A stretch of 64,000 nucleotides of DNA, taken from Actinomycetes bacterium. GTDB taxonomy: Bacteria; Actinomycetota; Acidimicrobiia; Acidimicrobiales; Palsa-688. Shown here in pieces: positions 50,498 through 60,864 of the stretch; the first letter of the stretch is position 1; each line of letters opens with the position of its first letter. The notes beneath the pieces were generated by a model. That model made no database searches. It was not told where the DNA came from and saw nothing but the letters and a program-made list of their open reading frames with translations. A program made the translations under genes and the position numbers. Location of the stretch: contig JAJYMB010000144.1 of assembly GCA_021787365.1 (NCBI GenBank), positions 124,001 to 188,000 on the forward strand. The letters run 5' to 3'.

Positions 50498-53400
50498 TTA
50501 TCGGCCGGCCAGCGCCACGACGGGCAACCGGGCCGCCAACCCCCACGGCATGGGGCGAGCGCTGGCATCACCGAAGCCGTAGACGGCGCCGTTGGCCCCC
50601 GCCATGAAGTAACCCCGGTGGTCGGGGGTGAGGGCCATGCCCACGATGTCGGAGACGCGAACGTGCTCGGCCGGGAGGGAGCCGTAGAAGTGGGCGCCAC
50701 GGCCGAAGGTGAAGACCCCGCCACCGGCGCCGACCAGCAGGTACCCGTCGCCACCAGGCGTGGCCACGATCGCCTTGATGTCGTGGGTACGGACCTTCCT
50801 GGCCGGGAGCGAGCCGTAGAAGTGCGCCTTGGCGAAAGTGAGGACACCCCCGCCCGAAGTAGCGAGCAGGTACCCGCCAGGGACCGCGGCCATCCCAACG
50901 ATGTTCGAAACGTGGAGGTGCCTCGCGACGAGCGAGCCGTGGTAGGCCGCGTCGCCGAAGGCGAAAAGGCCGCCGTCGCGCCCGACCAGCCAGTACCCCC
51001 GCCCATCTGTACTGGGCGCGATGCCAACGATGTCGTCCACGTGCACCTTCAGCTTCGGCAGGTCACCGAAGTAGCGGGCGGAGCCGAAGGCCCTCACCGT
51101 CCCGTCGGCCGTGGCTACCCAGTACCCGCCGCCGTCCGGAGCTGCGGCGATGGCGACCACGGGGTCCTTGGGGGTCGTGGCGATGCCACCTAGGTGGCGC
51201 GCCGCTCCGGCCGCGAACACGCCGCCCCGCCGGGTCGCCAGCCAATAACCCTGGGCGAGCGGAGGTGGCGCGGCCACCAGCTGGCTGTATGGGCTGGAAG
51301 TCGACGAGGTGAACCTAGCCGAGCCCGAGTAGAGCGCCTCTACGACGTGGTCGCCCGCCGAGGAGTAGGAGACCGAGCAGGTCGCTTTGCCGGTGGCGCT
51401 GAGCGGGACCGCCCGGCAGCGGGAGAGGGCCACGCCGTTGTCGGTGAAGGCCACCTTGCCGCCCCGAGGCGCCGGCCGCACTAGAGCGGTGTAGGTGACG
51501 ACATGGCCCTCGACCGACGGGTTGGGCTTCGAGGACAACCGGGTGCTGGTGGCGACCTGCTTGGGGCGGGCCGGCCGCGTGGAGGTCGTGACCACGGCCG
51601 TCGTGGTAGTGGTCTGGCTGGTAGCCGGGGGTGCCGTGGTCGTCGTCGTGGTCGTCGTGGTCGTCGTGGTCGGGGCGGGTGCGGCGAGGTAGCCGGACTC
51701 GGCGAGGGCCAGTCGCGCCGAGCCGTCCCGGTAGGAGCCCACGGCCACGCAGGCGGTCCCGGCGCAGGAAACCCCGGCCAACCCGTTTTGCTGTAACGAT
51801 GAGCTGTTGTAGGTCGGGGCGACGGCCCACGAGCCCTTCGACAGCACCTCTGCCAGGGACTGCTGCGCGCTCCTACCGACGCTGTAGCCGACCGCCGTGC
51901 AGCTGGTGGCAGCCACACAGGACACACCCGACAGGGACCCCCTGAAGCGGTCGGGCGCCGAGCTCACGGTCGCGGCGCCGCCCGCCCCCGGGACGGTCTC
52001 GACGAGCGGCCGGGCGCTCCCCTGGCTCTGGTAGTACCCGACTGCATAGCAGCTCGTGACTGCCACACAGGACACGGCCGTGAGGGCGTTGGCCCCGCTG
52101 CCCTCTTCGGCGCTCGGCTCGACCGACCAGGACCCCCCCGAGAGGCCCTCGACCAGGGTGAGGGCGGTGGCACCCGTGGTGTAGTAGCCGACGGCCACGC
52201 ACGTTGCCGGCGACGGGCAGGAGACCCCGGCGAGGTAGCTCCGCTTGGCGTCGTTCGGCAGAGGCGTGGGCGCCACCGACCAGGCGCCCGAACTGTAGGA
52301 CTCGACAAGCGCCTGAGGGGCGCCGCCTGCACCGACGTCGTAGCCGACGGCGATACAGGTGCCGACGGCCGGGCATGAGACGCCCGAGAGGTAGCTCCCA
52401 GCAGCGCTCGGCAGAGGCAGGGCGGACAAGGACCAAGACCCCCCGCTCTCTGTCTCGGCGAGCGCCTGCGGGACGCCGCCCGCGCTGACTTCGTAGCCGA
52501 CGGCGATACAGGTGCCGACGGCCGGGCATGAGACGCCCGAGAGGTAGCTCGCCTCGGCCCCCGGGGGTGCCGCGGCAGCGGAGACCGAAAAAGAGCCCCC
52601 AGATCCCCCAGATCCGCCGGTGTAGGTCTCGGCCAGGGCCTCTGCGGTCCCGGTCCCTCCCGGCGCGGACCCGACCGCCACGCAGCTGCCTGCCGCCGGG
52701 CAGGAGACGCCCGAGAGGGATGCCTGCGGCGCGTCTTGCCCGGCCGCGCTGACCAGGGACCACGACGAGCCGGAGAAGCCCATGGCCAGTGCTTCGCTCA
52801 CGCCCGCGACCGTGTAAGCGCCCACCGCGCTGCACGTGCCCGTCACCGGGCAGGAGATGCCGGCGAGGGTGTTGCCCGCGCTCGTCTCACCCGGGCCCGC
52901 CTGCTTGTGCCAGGTACCGGCCGACAACACGGCCGCCAGGGGTTGCTGGGAGGTCCCATTGGAGTAGAAACCGACGGCTTCGCAGGTGCCAGGCGCCGGG
53001 CAGGAGACATCTTCTAGTTCGTTGTTGGCGACGCTCGCGTCCGGGCTCTTCTGGAGCGACCAGGTGCCGCCCGTCAGCGCTTCGGCCAGCGTTTGGTAGG
53101 CGTGGCCGTTGTAGTAGCTGCCGACGGCTTCGCAGGTGCCGGTCGCCGGGCAGGAGACGCCTGCCAGCCGGTTGGCCCTGGCACCCTGGTCGGGGGCCGG
53201 TGCCACCGTCCACGAACCGTTGGAGAACCCCTCCACCAGGGCCTGCTCGGCACCGGCGGGGCCCTCGTAGTAGCCGACGGCGTAGCACGAGCCGAGCGCC
53301 CCGCAGGAAACCGCGCGCAGTTCGTTGCTGCCGTAGCCCAGGTTGGCGGCGGGGCTGAGCGACCAGGTGCCTCCGGCCAAGGTCTCCGTGAGCACCTGGT

Positions 53401-53932
53401 CCGCCCGAAGGTTGGAGTAGTAGCCGACGGCCACGCAGGTACCGGCGACCGGGCAGGAGACCCCGCTCAGGTAGTTACCGCCCTTGCCCGGGCCTGTCCC
53501 GGCCGTGACCGACCAGGTCCCACCGTTCCAAGTTTCGATGAGCGGCTCGGCAGGCCGGGCGTTGTCCTGGTAGTAGCCGACCGCGACGCAGAAATCGGCC
53601 GAAGCGCACGAGACCGCGTTCAGCTGGCTGCGGTAGGACCCCGGCGCCGCCGGCGCAGGGGCGATGGCCCACCCGTTCGGCCCGAGGTCTTCGATGAGCG
53701 CTGGCTCGCCTGGCTGGGTGGCGCTGTAACCGACCGCGACGCAGCCGCCCGGGGACCAGCAGGCGACGCCGCCGAGGCCATTGGAGGTGAGCCCGGTCGG
53801 GCTCACCGCCGCGAGCGGGGACCACTTGGCAGGTGCCGCCGCCGCGGGGAAAGCGGTGACGGCGCTGGTGCCGACAAGCAGCGAGCCAGCTACGACGAGC
53901 GAGCCCGCGAGCACAAAGAGCCTTCGCAACAC
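50498..53932 (-). CDS. large secreted repeat protein: about 14 Cys-pair repeats, poly-Thr linker, Ig-like domain and C-terminal GYW repeats
   Basis: Signal-like N-terminus; about 14 units of LxGVSCPxxGTCxAVGYY...ALxExxxGGSWSV; TTTTTTTTTTTTAPP linker; six GYW(L/V)...GG(V/L)FAFG repeats. Confidence 0.9.
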   Translation of the reverse strand: MLRRLFVLAGSLVVAGSLLVGTSAVTAFPAAAAPAKWSPLAAVSPTGLTSNGLGGVACWSPGGCVAVGYSATQPGEPALIEDLGPNGWAIAPAPAAPGSYRSQLNAVSCASADFCVAVGYYQDNARPAEPLIETWNGGTWSVTAGTGPGKGGNYLSGVSCPVAGTCVAVGYYSNLRADQVLTETLAGGTWSLSPAANLGYGSNELRAVSCGALGSCYAVGYYEGPAGAEQALVEGFSNGSWTVAPAPDQGARANRLAGVSCPATGTCEAVGSYYNGHAYQTLAEALTGGTWSLQKSPDASVANNELEDVSCPAPGTCEAVGFYSNGTSQQPLAAVLSAGTWHKQAGPGETSAGNTLAGISCPVTGTCSAVGAYTVAGVSEALAMGFSGSSWSLVSAAGQDAPQASLSGVSCPAAGSCVAVGSAPGGTGTAEALAETYTGGSGGSGGSFSVSAAAAPPGAEASYLSGVSCPAVGTCIAVGYEVSAGGVPQALAETESGGSWSLSALPLPSAAGSYLSGVSCPAVGTCIAVGYDVGAGGAPQALVESYSSGAWSVAPTPLPNDAKRSYLAGVSCPSPATCVAVGYYTTGATALTLVEGLSGGSWSVEPSAEEGSGANALTAVSCVAVTSCYAVGYYQSQGSARPLVETVPGAGGAATVSSAPDRFRGSLSGVSCVAATSCTAVGYSVGRSAQQSLAEVLSKGSWAVAPTYNSSSLQQNGLAGVSCAGTACVAVGSYRDGSARLALAESGYLAAPAPTTTTTTTTTTTTAPPATSQTTTTTAVVTTSTRPARPKQVATSTRLSSKPNPSVEGHVVTYTALVRPAPRGGKVAFTDNGVALSRCRAVPLSATGKATCSVSYSSAGDHVVEALYSGSARFTSSTSSPYSQLVAAPPPLAQGYWLATRRGGVFAAGAARHLGGIATTPKDPVVAIAAAPDGGGYWVATADGTVRAFGSARYFGDLPKLKVHVDDIVGIAPSTDGRGYWLVGRDGGLFAFGDAAYHGSLVARHLHVSNIVGMAAVPGGYLLATSGGGVLTFAKAHFYGSLPARKVRTHDIKAIVATPGGDGYLLVGAGGGVFTFGRGAHFYGSLPAEHVRVSDIVGMALTPDHRGYFMAGANGAVYGFGDASARPMPWGLAARLPVVALAGR

Positions 53933-53945
53933 CGCCGGTCGAGAC

Positions 53946-55304
53946 CTAGTTGGCGCGGAGCAGTTCGGCCACCCTGAAGGCCAGGTCGAGCGACTGCCGC
54001 CCGTTGAGGCGGGGGTCGCAGGTGGTCGTGTAACGCAGCTCGAGGTCGTCCTCGCCGATCTCTTCAGCCCCGCCCAAGCACTCGGTGACGCTGTCGCCGG
54101 TCAGTTCCACGTGGACCCCGCCCGGCCACGTGCCGCTCTTGCGGCAGGCAACAAAGAAACCCGATATTTCCGCCATCACGTCTTCGAAGTGGCGCGTCTT
54201 CCTGCCGCTTTCGGACATGAACGTGTTGCCGTGCATCGGGTCGCACGCCCAAACCACCGGGTGCCCGGACGCCCGGACGGCCTCCTGCAGGCGGGGCAGC
54301 GCCTTGTCCACCTTGTCTGCCCCCATGCGGCTGATGAGCGTGAGCCGGCCGGGGTCACGCTCGGGGTCCAGGATGTCGCACATGGCGACCACGTCCTCGG
54401 GGGCCGCGCCCGCGCCCACCTTGGCCGCGACCGGGTTTTTGACGCCCGAGAGGAAGTGCAGGTGCGCCCCGTCAAGCTGGCGGGTCCTTTCGCCACACCA
54501 AAGCAGGTGGGCCGAGGTGTCGTACCAGGTGCCGGTCAACGAGTCCTTGCGGGTGAGAGCCTCTTCGTAGCCGAGGATGAGCGCCTCGTGGCTCGTGTAG
54601 AAGTCGACCTGATGGAGGGTCTCCTCCGCTTCGAGGTCGATCCCGCACGCCGTCATAAACCTGAGCGCCCGGTCGATCTCGCCGGCGATCGCCTCGTAGC
54701 GCTCGCCTTCGCGGCTCGAAGCGACGAACTGCTGGTTCCACATGTGCACCTGGGACAGGTCGGCGAAGCCGCCCTTGGTGAAGGCCCGCAACAAGTTGAG
54801 AGTGGAAGCGGACTGGTGGTAGGCGGCGATCAAGCGCGCTGGGTCCGGCCGGCGCGCCTCGGCCGTGGGCGCGTCGTCGTTGACGATGTGGCCCCTGAAG
54901 ACCGGGATCTGTTCACCGTCGACGGTCTCGTAAGGAGACGTGCGGGGCTTGGCAAACTGGCCGGCGATCCGGCCCACCTTCACGACGGGGGTGCCGGTGC
55001 CGTAGGTGAGCACGACCGCCATCTGCAAGATGACCTTCAGCTTGTCGCGGATGCTGTCGGCCGTGAAGTCGTAGAAAGACTCGGCGCAGTCCCCCGCCTG
55101 GAGCAAGAAGGCCCGTCCTTGCGCCACCTCGGCGAGGGAACGGTAGAGGGCGCGCGCCTCGCCGGCAAAGACGAGGGGCGGGAGCGTCGACAGGACTTTC
55201 AAGTTTTGCTCGAGCGCGTGCTCGTCGGGCCACTCCGGCTGCTGCTCAGCGTGGCGCGACCGCCACGAAGAGGGGGTCCAGTTGTCGGCCTGGTCGGCTT
55301 TCAT
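53946..55304 (-). CDS. class II 3-deoxy-7-phosphoheptulonate (DAHP) synthase
   Basis: NWTPSSWRSRHAEQQPEWPDEHALEQNLKVLSTLPPLVFAGEARALYRSLAEVAQGRAFLLQAGDCAESF...WACDPMHGNTF...TTTCDPRLNGRQSLDLAF. Confidence 0.96.
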   Translation of the reverse strand: MKADQADNWTPSSWRSRHAEQQPEWPDEHALEQNLKVLSTLPPLVFAGEARALYRSLAEVAQGRAFLLQAGDCAESFYDFTADSIRDKLKVILQMAVVLTYGTGTPVVKVGRIAGQFAKPRTSPYETVDGEQIPVFRGHIVNDDAPTAEARRPDPARLIAAYHQSASTLNLLRAFTKGGFADLSQVHMWNQQFVASSREGERYEAIAGEIDRALRFMTACGIDLEAEETLHQVDFYTSHEALILGYEEALTRKDSLTGTWYDTSAHLLWCGERTRQLDGAHLHFLSGVKNPVAAKVGAGAAPEDVVAMCDILDPERDPGRLTLISRMGADKVDKALPRLQEAVRASGHPVVWACDPMHGNTFMSESGRKTRHFEDVMAEISGFFVACRKSGTWPGGVHVELTGDSVTECLGGAEEIGEDDLELRYTTTCDPRLNGRQSLDLAFRVAELLRAN

Positions 55305-55474
55305 CCGGTTAACCGTGGCAGGCTCCGCCACCCACGGCAAGTCGTTTGCGGCCCGAGGCCGCCCGGCCCCGGCGCCCGGCCCGTCGTCGGCGCCCGGCTC
55401 GGCGTTCTGCCGCAACGACCCCGGAGCGCCGCTCCGGCGGCCCCTGGCACCCTGCCCCTAAGGTTGCAGTTGGC

Positions 55475-56071
55475 ATGGGACAACGCATTGGCATCTTCGG
55501 CGGCACGTTCGACCCGGTACACGTGGGCCACTTGGTAGCGGCCGTCAATGCCCGCTACGACCTGGGGCTCGACCGTGTGGTCATGATGGTGGCCAACGTC
55601 CCCTGGCAGAAGGCCGGTGCCAGGGCCGTGAGCCCTGCTGAGGACCGTCTGGCCATGGTGGAGGCTGCGGTCGACGGCATGGCCGGGGTGGAAGCGAGCC
55701 GGCTCGAGATCGACCGGGGCGGCCCCTCCTACACGGCGGACACCGTTTCACAAATGTCCGCGCTCTACCGGGACGCCGAGCTCTACGTCATCGTCGGGTG
55801 GGACGTGAGCGCCGAGCTCAGGACCTGGGAACGCATGGAAGAGGTCCGTGACCTGGCGACCTTGGTCGTAGTCAACCGGCCTGGTAACCCGCCTCCCGAC
55901 GGGCTCCACGAGCAGGGTTGGCGCATCGAGGAGGTCACCGTGCCCAACCTCGAGATCTCGAGCACCGACCTGCGCGCCAGGGCAGCCACGGGGCGGCCGC
56001 TCGACTATCTGGTGCCAGCGCCAGCGGTCCGCGTGATCCGAGAGCGAGGGCTGTATTCTGTGCTTGGATGA
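55475..56071 (+). CDS. nadD: nicotinate-nucleotide adenylyltransferase
   Basis: MGQRIGIFGGTFDPVHVGHLVAAVNARYDLGLDRVVMMVANVPWQK...EVTVPNLEISSTDLRARAATGRPLDYLVP. Confidence 0.96.
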   Translation: MGQRIGIFGGTFDPVHVGHLVAAVNARYDLGLDRVVMMVANVPWQKAGARAVSPAEDRLAMVEAAVDGMAGVEASRLEIDRGGPSYTADTVSQMSALYRDAELYVIVGWDVSAELRTWERMEEVRDLATLVVVNRPGNPPPDGLHEQGWRIEEVTVPNLEISSTDLRARAATGRPLDYLVPAPAVRVIRERGLYSVLG

Positions 56072-56313
56072 CCATTGCGGTCGGGGCCCCGTCGGGACCG
56101 AAGGTGGCGCGTGAGGGACAGGAAGCTCGTCACAAGCGTCCGGGCCAGCGCCGGCGCCGCCTCGAGCAGGCCTTTGTGGCTTTCGTGCTGTTCGTGGCCT
56201 TTGCTGTCACGGTCGTCCTGCTCGGGTTGCAGTGGCTCGGCAACCAGGGCACCGCCAGTTCGGCGGCTATCCAAACGGGCCACTCCTTCACCAGTGAGGT
56301 GCAACCTTCTTGA
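56068..56313 (+). CDS. small single-pass membrane protein
   Basis: ATGA overlap with nadD; MTIAVGAPSGPKVAREGQEARHKRPGQRRRRLEQAFVAFVLFVAFAVTVVLLGLQWLG. Confidence 0.65.
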   Translation: MTIAVGAPSGPKVAREGQEARHKRPGQRRRRLEQAFVAFVLFVAFAVTVVLLGLQWLGNQGTASSAAIQTGHSFTSEVQPS

Positions 56314-56762
56314 CCTTTGCCCCCAATGCAGTCCTTGCTTGGGGCGCTGGTGGTGCTGCAGCCGGCTCGAGGGCCGGCCGCGTGCGGGAGCGTTGCGCAG
56401 TGGTCACCAGGGCAGCCTCGTCCAAGCTCGGCCATGACACGGTCGTGCTCGGCGTCGAGAAGTTGCTCGGGCTCACCGACGCCTTCGTCATCACCAGCGG
56501 CTCCAACCCCCGCCAGGTACGCACGATAAGCGACGAAGTCGAGCGGCAGGTGAAGCTCGCGGGCGGTGGCTCTCCCATTTCCGTGGAGGGTCTCGACGAC
56601 GCCCGATGGGTCCTGATGGACTACGGGGATTTCGTCGTCCACGTGTTCTTGGACGAGGTGCGCCGCTTTTACGACCTGGAGGGCCTCTGGGGCGACGCCG
56701 AGCAGTGGGTTTGGGACGAGGAGGCGAGCGAGATGGCGCCGGCGGGGGCACCCGCGGGCTGA
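56310..56762 (+). CDS. rsfS: ribosomal silencing factor RsfS
   Basis: AASSKLGHDTVVLGVEKLLGLTDAFVITSGSNPRQVRTISDEVERQVK...VEGLDDARWVLMDYGDFVVHVFLDEVRRFYDLEGLWGDA; start could be the GTG near 56401. Confidence 0.93.
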   Translation: MTFAPNAVLAWGAGGAAAGSRAGRVRERCAVVTRAASSKLGHDTVVLGVEKLLGLTDAFVITSGSNPRQVRTISDEVERQVKLAGGGSPISVEGLDDARWVLMDYGDFVVHVFLDEVRRFYDLEGLWGDAEQWVWDEEASEMAPAGAPAG

Positions 56763-56812
56763 GACGCGTCCGGAGCCGGCCGCAGCCCGTTGTCGACCGG
56801 TGCCTCGGGGAC

Positions 56813-56944
56813 ATGTCGAGCGACCTCCAAGCCGAACTAGACGCCATAGAAGGCTCCTTCGGGACGCTCGCGGGCGACCAGGTGGACTTCTCCCGGGAAC
56901 CGGACGCCCGTTGGGCGTACCTGGACGAGTTAGCCTCTCGGTGA
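56813..56944 (+). CDS. possible 43-aa acidic small protein
   Basis: ATG ORF MSSDLQAELDAIEGSFGTLAGDQVDFSREPDARWAYLDELASR, shortly after rsfS. Confidence 0.3.
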   Translation: MSSDLQAELDAIEGSFGTLAGDQVDFSREPDARWAYLDELASR

Positions 56945-57062
56945 TCCTGGTCGACAGCTGGCTGAGCGGCTTGGGAGGGGCGTCAAGAGCGGCCAAGAAG
57001 CGGTCGTAGGACGCTTGCTGTAGCCGCACCGTCCGGTGGGCGTCCACGAGGCCCCTACGGGC
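56925..57062 (-). pseudogene. degenerate C-terminal remnant of a TacA/DUF1778-type antitoxin
   Basis: Minus strand reads ...VDAHRTVRLQQASYDRFLAALDAPPKPLSQL..., resembling the antitoxin C-terminus; in-frame stop just upstream, no RHH half and no toxin. Confidence 0.5.
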
Positions 57063-57107
57063 AGATCAGAGGCGGGTGCCAAGCGTAGCATCCCGCCACC
57101 GAGCGTG

Positions 57108-57434
57108 TTATGCGCTTTGTATCTTGATCTCGATGTCGACGCCGGCCGGGAGCTCTATGCGCTGGAGCGAGTCCACCGTCTTCGAAGTGTGCTCGACGAT
57201 ATCGAGTAGCCGCTTGTGCACCCTCATCTCGAAGTGCTCCCGACTGTCCTTGTACTTGTGGGGGCTACGGATGACCGTCCAGCGCTTCACCTCGGTGGGC
57301 AGCGGCACTGGCCCCCGCACCTTGGCCTGGGTGCGGAGCACCGTCTCCACTATCTTGCGGGTCGACTGGTCTATGACCTCATGGTCATAGGCCTCGAGCC
57401 TGATCCTTATCCGCTGCCTGGCGCCGTCGGCCAC
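57108..57434 (-). CDS. rpsJ: 30S ribosomal protein S10
   Basis: [73 protein letters not shown]. Confidence 0.98.
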   Translation of the reverse strand: MADGARQRIRIRLEAYDHEVIDQSTRKIVETVLRTQAKVRGPVPLPTEVKRWTVIRSPHKYKDSREHFEMRVHKRLLDIVEHTSKTVDSLQRIELPAGVDIEIKIQSA

Positions 57435-57455
57435 TCGTACGTCCTATCTGCGCGC

Positions 57456-58646
57456 TTACTTGATGATCTTGGTGACGCGACCCGCGCCGACGGTGCGGCC
57501 GCCCTCGCGGATAGCGAAGCGGAGGCCCTCGTCCATGGCGATCGGCTTCTGCAGTTCGACTGTCATCGTGACGTTGTCGCCGGGCATGACCATCTCGGTC
57601 CCTTCGGGGAGGGTGATGCTACCCGTCACGTCCGTCGTACGGAAGTAGAACTGCGGCCGGTAGTTGGTGAAGAAGGGCTTGTGGCGGCCACCTTCTTCCT
57701 TGGTGAGGACGTAGACGGCGGCTTCGAAGTTGGTGTGGGGCGTGATCGAGCCGGGCTTGCAGAGCACCTGGCCGCGCTCGACCTCCTCCTTCTTGGTACC
57801 CCGGAGCAGCACTCCGATGTTGTCCCCGGCCTGGCCCTCGTCCAGGATCTTGCGGAACATCTCGACCCCGGTGCAGACCGTTCGCGCCGTCGGGCGGAGG
57901 CCCACGATCTCTACCGGGTCGTTGACCTTGATCAAGCCCCGCTCGACCTTGCCAGTGGCGACCGTGCCGCGCCCGGAGATCGTAAAGACGTCCTCGATCG
58001 GCATGAGGAACGGCCTGTCGATCTCGCGCACCGGCTCAGGGACGTAGTTGTCGACCGCTTCCATGAGGGCGACGACCTGCTGGGCCGCCTCGGGGTCGCC
58101 GTTTAGTGCCTTCAGGGCAGAAACGCGCACTATCGGTGTGTCGTCGCCAGGGAACTCGTACTGGTTGAGCAGGTCGCGTACCTCGAGCTCGACCAGCTCG
58201 AGCAGCTCTTCGTCGTCCATCATGTCGACCTTGTTGAGCGCGACCACGATCGAGGGGACGCCCACCTGGCGGGCCAGGAGCACGTGCTCGCGCGTCTGGG
58301 GCATCGGGCCGTCGGGCGCAGACACCACGAGGATGGCACCATCGACCTGGGCGGCGCCGGTGATCATATTCTTGATGTAGTCGGCGTGGCCGGGCATGTC
58401 GACGTGGGCGTAGTGGCGCTTGTCCGTCTGGTACTCGACGTGGGCGATGTTGATCGTGATGCCCCGCTGCTTCTCCTCGGGGGCCTTGTCGATCGCGTCG
58501 AAGGCGTAGAAGCTGTTGTGCTCGGGGTCGTGCTCAGCGAGCACCTTGGTGATCGCCGCCGTCAAGGTGGTCTTGCCGTGGTCGATGTGCCCCATCGTGC
58601 CGATGTTCAAGTGGGGCTTGGTGCGCTCGAAGTGTTTCTTTGCCAT
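57456..58646 (-). CDS. tuf: elongation factor Tu
   Basis: [32 protein letters not shown]...[14 protein letters not shown]...NKVDMM. Confidence 0.98.
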   Translation of the reverse strand: MAKKHFERTKPHLNIGTMGHIDHGKTTLTAAITKVLAEHDPEHNSFYAFDAIDKAPEEKQRGITINIAHVEYQTDKRHYAHVDMPGHADYIKNMITGAAQVDGAILVVSAPDGPMPQTREHVLLARQVGVPSIVVALNKVDMMDDEELLELVELEVRDLLNQYEFPGDDTPIVRVSALKALNGDPEAAQQVVALMEAVDNYVPEPVREIDRPFLMPIEDVFTISGRGTVATGKVERGLIKVNDPVEIVGLRPTARTVCTGVEMFRKILDEGQAGDNIGVLLRGTKKEEVERGQVLCKPGSITPHTNFEAAVYVLTKEEGGRHKPFFTNYRPQFYFRTTDVTGSITLPEGTEMVMPGDNVTMTVELQKPIAMDEGLRFAIREGGRTVGAGRVTKIIK

Positions 58647-58735
58647 CTTGTCCTAGTTGCTCCCTGTGCGGGCCCGGCCATCTGGCCGGAAGCGGTCCAC
58701 TACCTTAGCAGCCAGCGTGTCGTACCGGCCGCGCG

Positions 58736-60838
58736 TTATTCGCCACGAACCCTCGCGACGATCTCCCTCGCCACCTGTTCGGGCACCTCCTGGTAACTCT
58801 TGAACTGCATCGTGTAGGTGGCGCGTCCCTGGGTGCGGCTGCGCAGGTCGGTCGCGTAGCCGAACATTTCGGCGAGGGGCACCTCTGCCCGGACGACCTG
58901 GTTGTTGGCGCGCTGCTCCATGCCGCCGACGTGGCCGCGACGCGACGAGAGGTCGCCTATCACGTCGCCGAGGTAGTCGTCTGGCGTGACGACCTCGACG
59001 GCCATTATGGGCTCCAGCAGCACCGGGTCGGCCCGTCGGCAGGCCTCCTTGAAGCACATGGAGGCGGCGATCTTGAAGGCCATCTCCGAGGAGTCGACCT
59101 CGTGGTACGACCCGAAGACAAGGGTGGCCCGGAGGTCCACCACCGGGTAGCCGGCCAGCACCCCCGACTGCATGGCGTCCTGGATGCCGGCATCGACGGC
59201 CGGGATGTACTCCTTCGGGATCACCCCGCCGGTGATCTTGTCCACGAACTCGTAACCGCCACCCGGGCCGGTCGGCTCCAGGTTGAGCACGACATGCCCG
59301 TACTGGCCGCGCCCACCCGTCTGACGGACGTAGCGGTGCTCGACCTTTTCCACGTGCTTACGGATCGTCTCGCGGTAGGCAACCTGGGGCTTGCCCACGT
59401 GGGCGTCTACCCGGAACTCGCGCAGCATCCGGTCGACGAGCACCTCCAAGTGGAGCTCGCCCATGCCCCCGATCACGGTCTGGCCCGTCTCCTCGTCGGC
59501 GTGCACCCTGAAGGTCGGGTCCTCCTCGGAGAGCGATTGGAGCGCCCGGGAGAGCTTGTCCTGGTCGGCCTTGGTCTTGGGCTCGACAGCGACATGGATG
59601 ACCGGCTCGGGGAAGTCGAGCGACTCGAGCACCACGGGCTCCGACGGGTCACAGAGCGTGTCGCCCGTGGTGGTCTGCTTGAGCCCGACCAGTGCCACGA
59701 TGTCGCCGGCGTAGGCCACGTCCCGGGGCTCTCGGTGGTTGGCGTGCATCTGCACTATCCGGCCGATGCGCTCCTTCCGGTCCTGGGTCGAGTTGAGCAC
59801 GGAATCACCCTGGGACACCATGCCCGAGTAGACGCGCGCGAAGACGAGCTTCCCGAGGTGCTGGTCGGCCATGATCTTGAAGGCGAGGGCGGCGAAAGGC
59901 TCCTTGTCGTCGGCCCGCCGCTCGACCTCGGCACCGGACTTGCGGACGGTGCCCTTGGCGGGAGGGATGTCGAGCGGGCTCGGCAGGTACCAGACGACAG
60001 CATCGAGCATGGGCTGGACGCCCTTGTTTTTGAAGGCGGCGCCGCACAGCACAGGGACGGCTTGGCCGGCGATGGTCGCCCGACGCAGCGCGCTGCGTAG
60101 GTCGTCGGCGGTGATCTCCTGGTCGGTGAGGAACTTCTCGGTGATGGTGTCGTCGAAATTGGAAAGCATGTCGACGAGCTTGTGGCGCCCCTCCTCGGCC
60201 TCTGCGGTCAGCTCAGCCGGGATCTCCACTGTGCTGAAGGACTCTCCCCGAGGCGAGCTCTCGTCCCAGATGAAAGCCTTTTGCTCGATGAGGTCCACCA
60301 TGCCGGCGAAGCTGCCCTCGACACCGATGGGCAACTGCACGACGGCCGGGGTCGCCCCCAGGCGGTCCTGGATCATGTCGACGCAGCGCTCAAAGTTGGC
60401 CCCGATACGGTCCATCTTGTTGACGAAACAAATCCGCGGGACCCCGTACTTGTCCGCCTGGCGCCAGACCGTCTCGCTCTGCGGCTCCACACCCGCGACC
60501 GCGTCGAACACAGCGACTGCCCCGTCCAAGACCCTGAGAGAGCGCTCCACCTCCACCGTGAAGTCGACGTGCCCGGGCGTGTCGATGATGTTGATGCGGT
60601 GGTCGGCCCAGTGGCAGGTGGTGGCGGCCGAGGTGATCGTGATGCCCCGCTCCTGCTCCTGAGGCATCCAGTCCATCGTCGCGCTGCCCTCGTGGACCTC
60701 GCCGATCTTGTAGTTGACACCCGTGTAGTACAGGATGCGTTCGGTCGTGGTCGTTTTGCCCGCGTCGATATGCGCCATGATCCCGATGTTGCGGGTCCTG
60801 GCCAGAGGGAACTCTCTCTTGGAGGCAGGCTCAGCCAT
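58736..60838 (-). CDS. fusA: elongation factor G
   Basis: [61 protein letters not shown]...[46 protein letters not shown]. Confidence 0.98.
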   Translation of the reverse strand: MAEPASKREFPLARTRNIGIMAHIDAGKTTTTERILYYTGVNYKIGEVHEGSATMDWMPQEQERGITITSAATTCHWADHRINIIDTPGHVDFTVEVERSLRVLDGAVAVFDAVAGVEPQSETVWRQADKYGVPRICFVNKMDRIGANFERCVDMIQDRLGATPAVVQLPIGVEGSFAGMVDLIEQKAFIWDESSPRGESFSTVEIPAELTAEAEEGRHKLVDMLSNFDDTITEKFLTDQEITADDLRSALRRATIAGQAVPVLCGAAFKNKGVQPMLDAVVWYLPSPLDIPPAKGTVRKSGAEVERRADDKEPFAALAFKIMADQHLGKLVFARVYSGMVSQGDSVLNSTQDRKERIGRIVQMHANHREPRDVAYAGDIVALVGLKQTTTGDTLCDPSEPVVLESLDFPEPVIHVAVEPKTKADQDKLSRALQSLSEEDPTFRVHADEETGQTVIGGMGELHLEVLVDRMLREFRVDAHVGKPQVAYRETIRKHVEKVEHRYVRQTGGRGQYGHVVLNLEPTGPGGGYEFVDKITGGVIPKEYIPAVDAGIQDAMQSGVLAGYPVVDLRATLVFGSYHEVDSSEMAFKIAASMCFKEACRRADPVLLEPIMAVEVVTPDDYLGDVIGDLSSRRGHVGGMEQRANNQVVRAEVPLAEMFGYATDLRSRTQGRATYTMQFKSYQEVPEQVAREIVARVRGE

Positions 60839-60864
60839 TTTGGTTTCCTATTTCGGTCGGTCCT

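Noticed and set aside
56130-57047. 305-aa minus-strand ORF antisense to rsfS as a full gene
   Set aside because: Only the first ~40 aa resemble a protein family (antitoxin remnant); the rest is shadow sequence opposite rsfS.
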